From JACVRX01 sp963819885 (GTDB lineage: Bacteria > Actinomycetota > Actinomycetes > Jiangellales > Jiangellaceae), in assembly GCA_963819885.1 (NCBI GenBank), contig CAWFXV010000022.1, positions 1 to 64,000 on the forward strand: a DNA stretch of 64,000 nt, written 5' to 3'. The notes beneath the pieces are model-generated. The model searched no databases. It saw only the letters and a program-made list of their open reading frames with translations, and was not told the DNA's origin. Position numbers and translations under genes: made by a program. This document shows positions 62,233 to 64,000 of this stretch, in pieces (position 1 is the first letter of the stretch; each line of letters begins with the position of its first letter).

Positions 62233-62477
62233 TGGACGAATGGATCAGACAGCTCTGCGACGCACTCGACGTGCCGATCGCCGATGTCGACACGAACGCG
62301 GTGCTCGATCTCGCTCGGGAGGCAGCTCACAATGTCGACCGCCCGGCAGCGCCGGTCACCACGTACATCGTCGGATACGCCGCCGCCCAACGCGGGGGCG
62401 GTGCTCGCGCTGTCACCCAAGTCACGCACCTTGCGGCCGACCTGGCCCGAGGATGGAATGCGCCCACCGGCGATTGA
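62232..62477 (+). CDS. DUF6457 domain protein
   Basis: A protein of 81 residues starting MDEWIRQLCDALDVPIADVD. It is three helices with TYIVGYAAAQRGGGARAVTQ near the C terminus. DUF6457 proteins of this size are often encoded directly after or fused to MobA-type transferases, as here (one-base overlap, TGATG). Presumed accessory to molybdenum cofactor attachment; not established. Confidence 0.8.
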   Translation: MDEWIRQLCDALDVPIADVDTNAVLDLAREAAHNVDRPAAPVTTYIVGYAAAQRGGGARAVTQVTHLAADLARGWNAPTGD

Positions 62478-62514
62478 GCACGCCGACCGACGCGAGTCGT
62501 GTCCCGCGGTCCGC

Positions 62515-62520
62515 TAGCGT
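62515..62520 (+). promoter_or_regulatory. -10 hexamer for a leaderless channel transcript
   Basis: TAGCGT is followed by eight bases and then the GTG at 62529. It decides that start over an in-frame GTG at 62499, which lies upstream of the hexamer. Confidence 0.45.
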
Positions 62521-62528
62521 CGGACCTC

Positions 62529-63641
62529 GTGAACGCCGAGGGGTTGGTGCGCCTCCCGGCAACCGGCCTCGACCCGGTCCGGTCCATCCTCCGGCGGGTC
62601 CTGATCGCACTAGCCGTGCTCGCCGTCGTGGTCTTCGTCGTCTGGATCGACCGGGACGGCTACAACGACACCTCCGACGGCTCGGTCGACCTTCTCGATG
62701 CGATCTACTACTCCACGGTCAGTCTGTCGACGACGGGTTACGGGGACATCACCCCGGTCAGCGACTCGGCCCGACTGGTCAACATCGTCTTCATCACGCC
62801 GTTACGGGTGCTGTTCCTGATCGTCCTGGTCGGGACGACGTTGGAGGCACTCACGTCCCGAGGCCGCATGCAACTGCGGCTCAACCGTTGGAGGAAGGCC
62901 TTGCGCGACCACACGGTGATCGTCGGATACGGCGTCAAAGGTCGCAGCGCGGCGGCCACGCTGCTGTCCAACGGGTATCCCGCCGAGAAGATCGTCATCG
63001 TCGACCCGAACGCGGAGTCCGTCGCCGACGCCAACGAGAACGGACTGGTGGGCGTGCTCGGTGACGCCACCCGATCCGATGTCCTGCATCGGGCCGGAGT
63101 GCCGGACGCTACCGAGATCATCATTACGACGGCTCGGGACGACTCGAACGTGCTCGCGACACTCACCGCTCGGCAACTCAACCCGACGGCCGAGATCGTG
63201 GCCGCCGTGCGCGAGGCCGAAAACCAGGCGCTGGTCCGGCAGAGCGGCGCCGACACCGTCATCATTTCCTCCGACGCCGTCGGTCGCTTGCTCGGGCTGG
63301 CGACGGTCAGTCCGGCTCTCGGCACCGTGCTCGAGGACCTCATCACCACCGGCGAGGGCCTCGAGGTAGCCGAGCGTGATGTCCAGCCGCGCGAGGTGGG
63401 GCAGGTGCCCCGGAAGCTCGATGACCTGGTGATCGCCGTGGTCCGCGACCAACAGGTCCTGGCTTACCACTCACCTGCCATTGGTCACCTGGTCCAAGGT
63501 GACCGGGTCGTCGTCGTCCGGCCGGCCGAAGAACAGCCCTGGGCGCCCCGGCCAGGAACCGGCGCTTGGACCAGCGCTGAGGTCGACGCGGATGCCGCCG
63601 GGCCGGGCTCGGACGCACCCGACGCGGGCGCGGAACGCTGA
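62529..63641 (+). CDS. two-helix potassium channel with RCK/TrkA domain
   Basis: A protein of 370 residues. The first membrane helix is RRVLIALAVLAVVVFVVWID. The pore helix and filter read STVSLSTTGYGDITPVSDSA, with K+ filter TTGYGD intact. The second helix is VLFLIVLVGTTLEALT. An RCK N domain follows: HTVIVGYGVKGRSAAATLLS (Rossmann) with VIVDPNAESVADA and VLGDATRSDVLHRAGV. An RCK C domain is around DLVIAVVRDQQVLAYHSPAI. It should form tetramers in the membrane gated by a cytoplasmic ring. Confidence 0.95.
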   Translation: MNAEGLVRLPATGLDPVRSILRRVLIALAVLAVVVFVVWIDRDGYNDTSDGSVDLLDAIYYSTVSLSTTGYGDITPVSDSARLVNIVFITPLRVLFLIVLVGTTLEALTSRGRMQLRLNRWRKALRDHTVIVGYGVKGRSAAATLLSNGYPAEKIVIVDPNAESVADANENGLVGVLGDATRSDVLHRAGVPDATEIIITTARDDSNVLATLTARQLNPTAEIVAAVREAENQALVRQSGADTVIISSDAVGRLLGLATVSPALGTVLEDLITTGEGLEVAERDVQPREVGQVPRKLDDLVIAVVRDQQVLAYHSPAIGHLVQGDRVVVVRPAEEQPWAPRPGTGAWTSAEVDADAAGPGSDAPDAGAER

Positions 63642-63665
63642 AATGGACGGGGAAGGTGGCGGCTG

Positions 63666-64000
63666 ATGCGGGCCGTTGTCATCACCGCGCCGGGTGGGCC
63701 AGACGTTCTGCGGTGGAGCGACGTTCCCGACCCCGAACCGGGGCCTGGCGAGGTTGTGCTCGACGTTGCGGCGTCCGCGGTGAACCGGGCCGACCTCCTC
63801 CAACGGCAGGGGCACTACCCGCCGCCAGCGGACGCACCGCCGTGGCCCGGCCTCGAATGCAGCGGCACGGTGTCGATGCTCGGCGCGGGAGTGACCGGGT
63901 GGGTGGTCGGCGACCAGGCCTGTGCGCTGCTGGCAGGTGGCGGCTACGCCGAAAGGGTTGCCGTCCCAGTTGGCCAACTGCTGCCGATTCCACCCGGCCT
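63666..64000 (+). CDS. NAD(P)H-quinone oxidoreductase, cut by the window edge
   Basis: The first 111 codons of a medium-chain dehydrogenase/reductase: MRAVVITAPGGPDVLRWSDV, AASAVNRADLLQRQGHYPPP and PPWPGLECSGTVSMLGAGVT. Close to PIG3/QOR-type zinc-free quinone reductases. GGAAGG lies upstream of the ATG. The C-terminal cofactor domain is beyond base 64000. Confidence 0.88.
   Translation, partial: MRAVVITAPGGPDVLRWSDVPDPEPGPGEVVLDVAASAVNRADLLQRQGHYPPPADAPPWPGLECSGTVSMLGAGVTGWVVGDQACALLAGGGYAERVAVPVGQLLPIPPG

Overview
The window is high-GC actinobacterial DNA. Evidence for this: GTG and TTG starts are common, several genes appear leaderless (a TANNNT hexamer 6-8 nt before the start codon), the PEP carboxykinase is GTP-dependent, and there are actinobacterial hallmark families (LytR-CpsA-Psr, PadR/permease-prefix pairs, amphi-Trp protein, CGNR zinc finger, DUF222/HNH with a LexA-like box). 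Genus cannot be fixed from sequence alone. Three tRNA genes are present (Arg-ACG, Ser-GCU, Ser-UGA); I see no rRNA and no CRISPR.

Layout. 0-10.4 kb: small membrane and enzyme genes, an integrase remnant, a DHA2-type exporter, a type I arylsulfatase broken by one base, and a DyP peroxidase behind a damaged companion gene built of two copies of one domain. 10.4-17.1 kb: a methyltransferase relic; a lipid cluster (diacylglycerol kinase-like, amphi-Trp, PAP2 phosphatase); a DUF2252 pseudogene; a membrane-anchored alpha/beta hydrolase. 17.2-25 kb: SHOCT protein, GH15 hydrolase, a second integrase relic whose catalytic Tyr is Ser, a DGPF/YciI protein with its ECF42-type sigma factor, and a decayed DUF222/HNH gene behind a LexA-like box. 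25-31 kb: a 5'-truncated MFS gene, a coupled hydrolase/CPBP protease pair, and a frameshifted NarL-type kinase with its intact LuxR regulator. 31-35.9 kb: MazEF-type toxin-antitoxin with two operator palindromes, LysM protein, tRNA-Arg, and a coupled Rieske oxygenase/CapA pair, each with one frameshift. 36-46 kb: mostly intact housekeeping genes (pckG, phosphoribosyltransferase, LCP protein, lipoprotein, CDF transporter, reductases, DinB, two-domain VOC). 46-53 kb: PadR plus permease-prefix operon, RibD-like reductase, NAD(P)-binding protein, a membrane protein with a second PadR, and an AsnC/AzlC pair fused head to head by a deletion. 53-58 kb: cold-shock gene, epoxide hydrolase/WYL regulator, CGNR protein, secreted hydrolase. 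58-59.4 kb: a complete IS481-like element (frameshifted transposase) with near-perfect ends and a 16-bp target duplication in the 3' end of tRNA-Ser(UGA). 59.6-64 kb: intact genes (hemerythrin-like, ROK kinase, nitrilase, MobA, DUF6457, K+ channel, quinone oxidoreductase cut by the window edge).

The strongest overall pattern is the mixture of intact genes with genes split by single-base indels (sulfatase, DyP companion, DUF2252, kinase, Rieske, CapA, VOC, AsnC, DNA-mobility genes). Either the region is decaying or the assembly carries uncorrected indels; this affects every pseudogene call here. The most novel candidate biology is the two-copy-domain partner of the DyP peroxidase. Next are the AsnC/AzlC deletion junction, the IS with a duplicated terminal repeat at a tRNA end, and the paired operators of the toxin-antitoxin locus.
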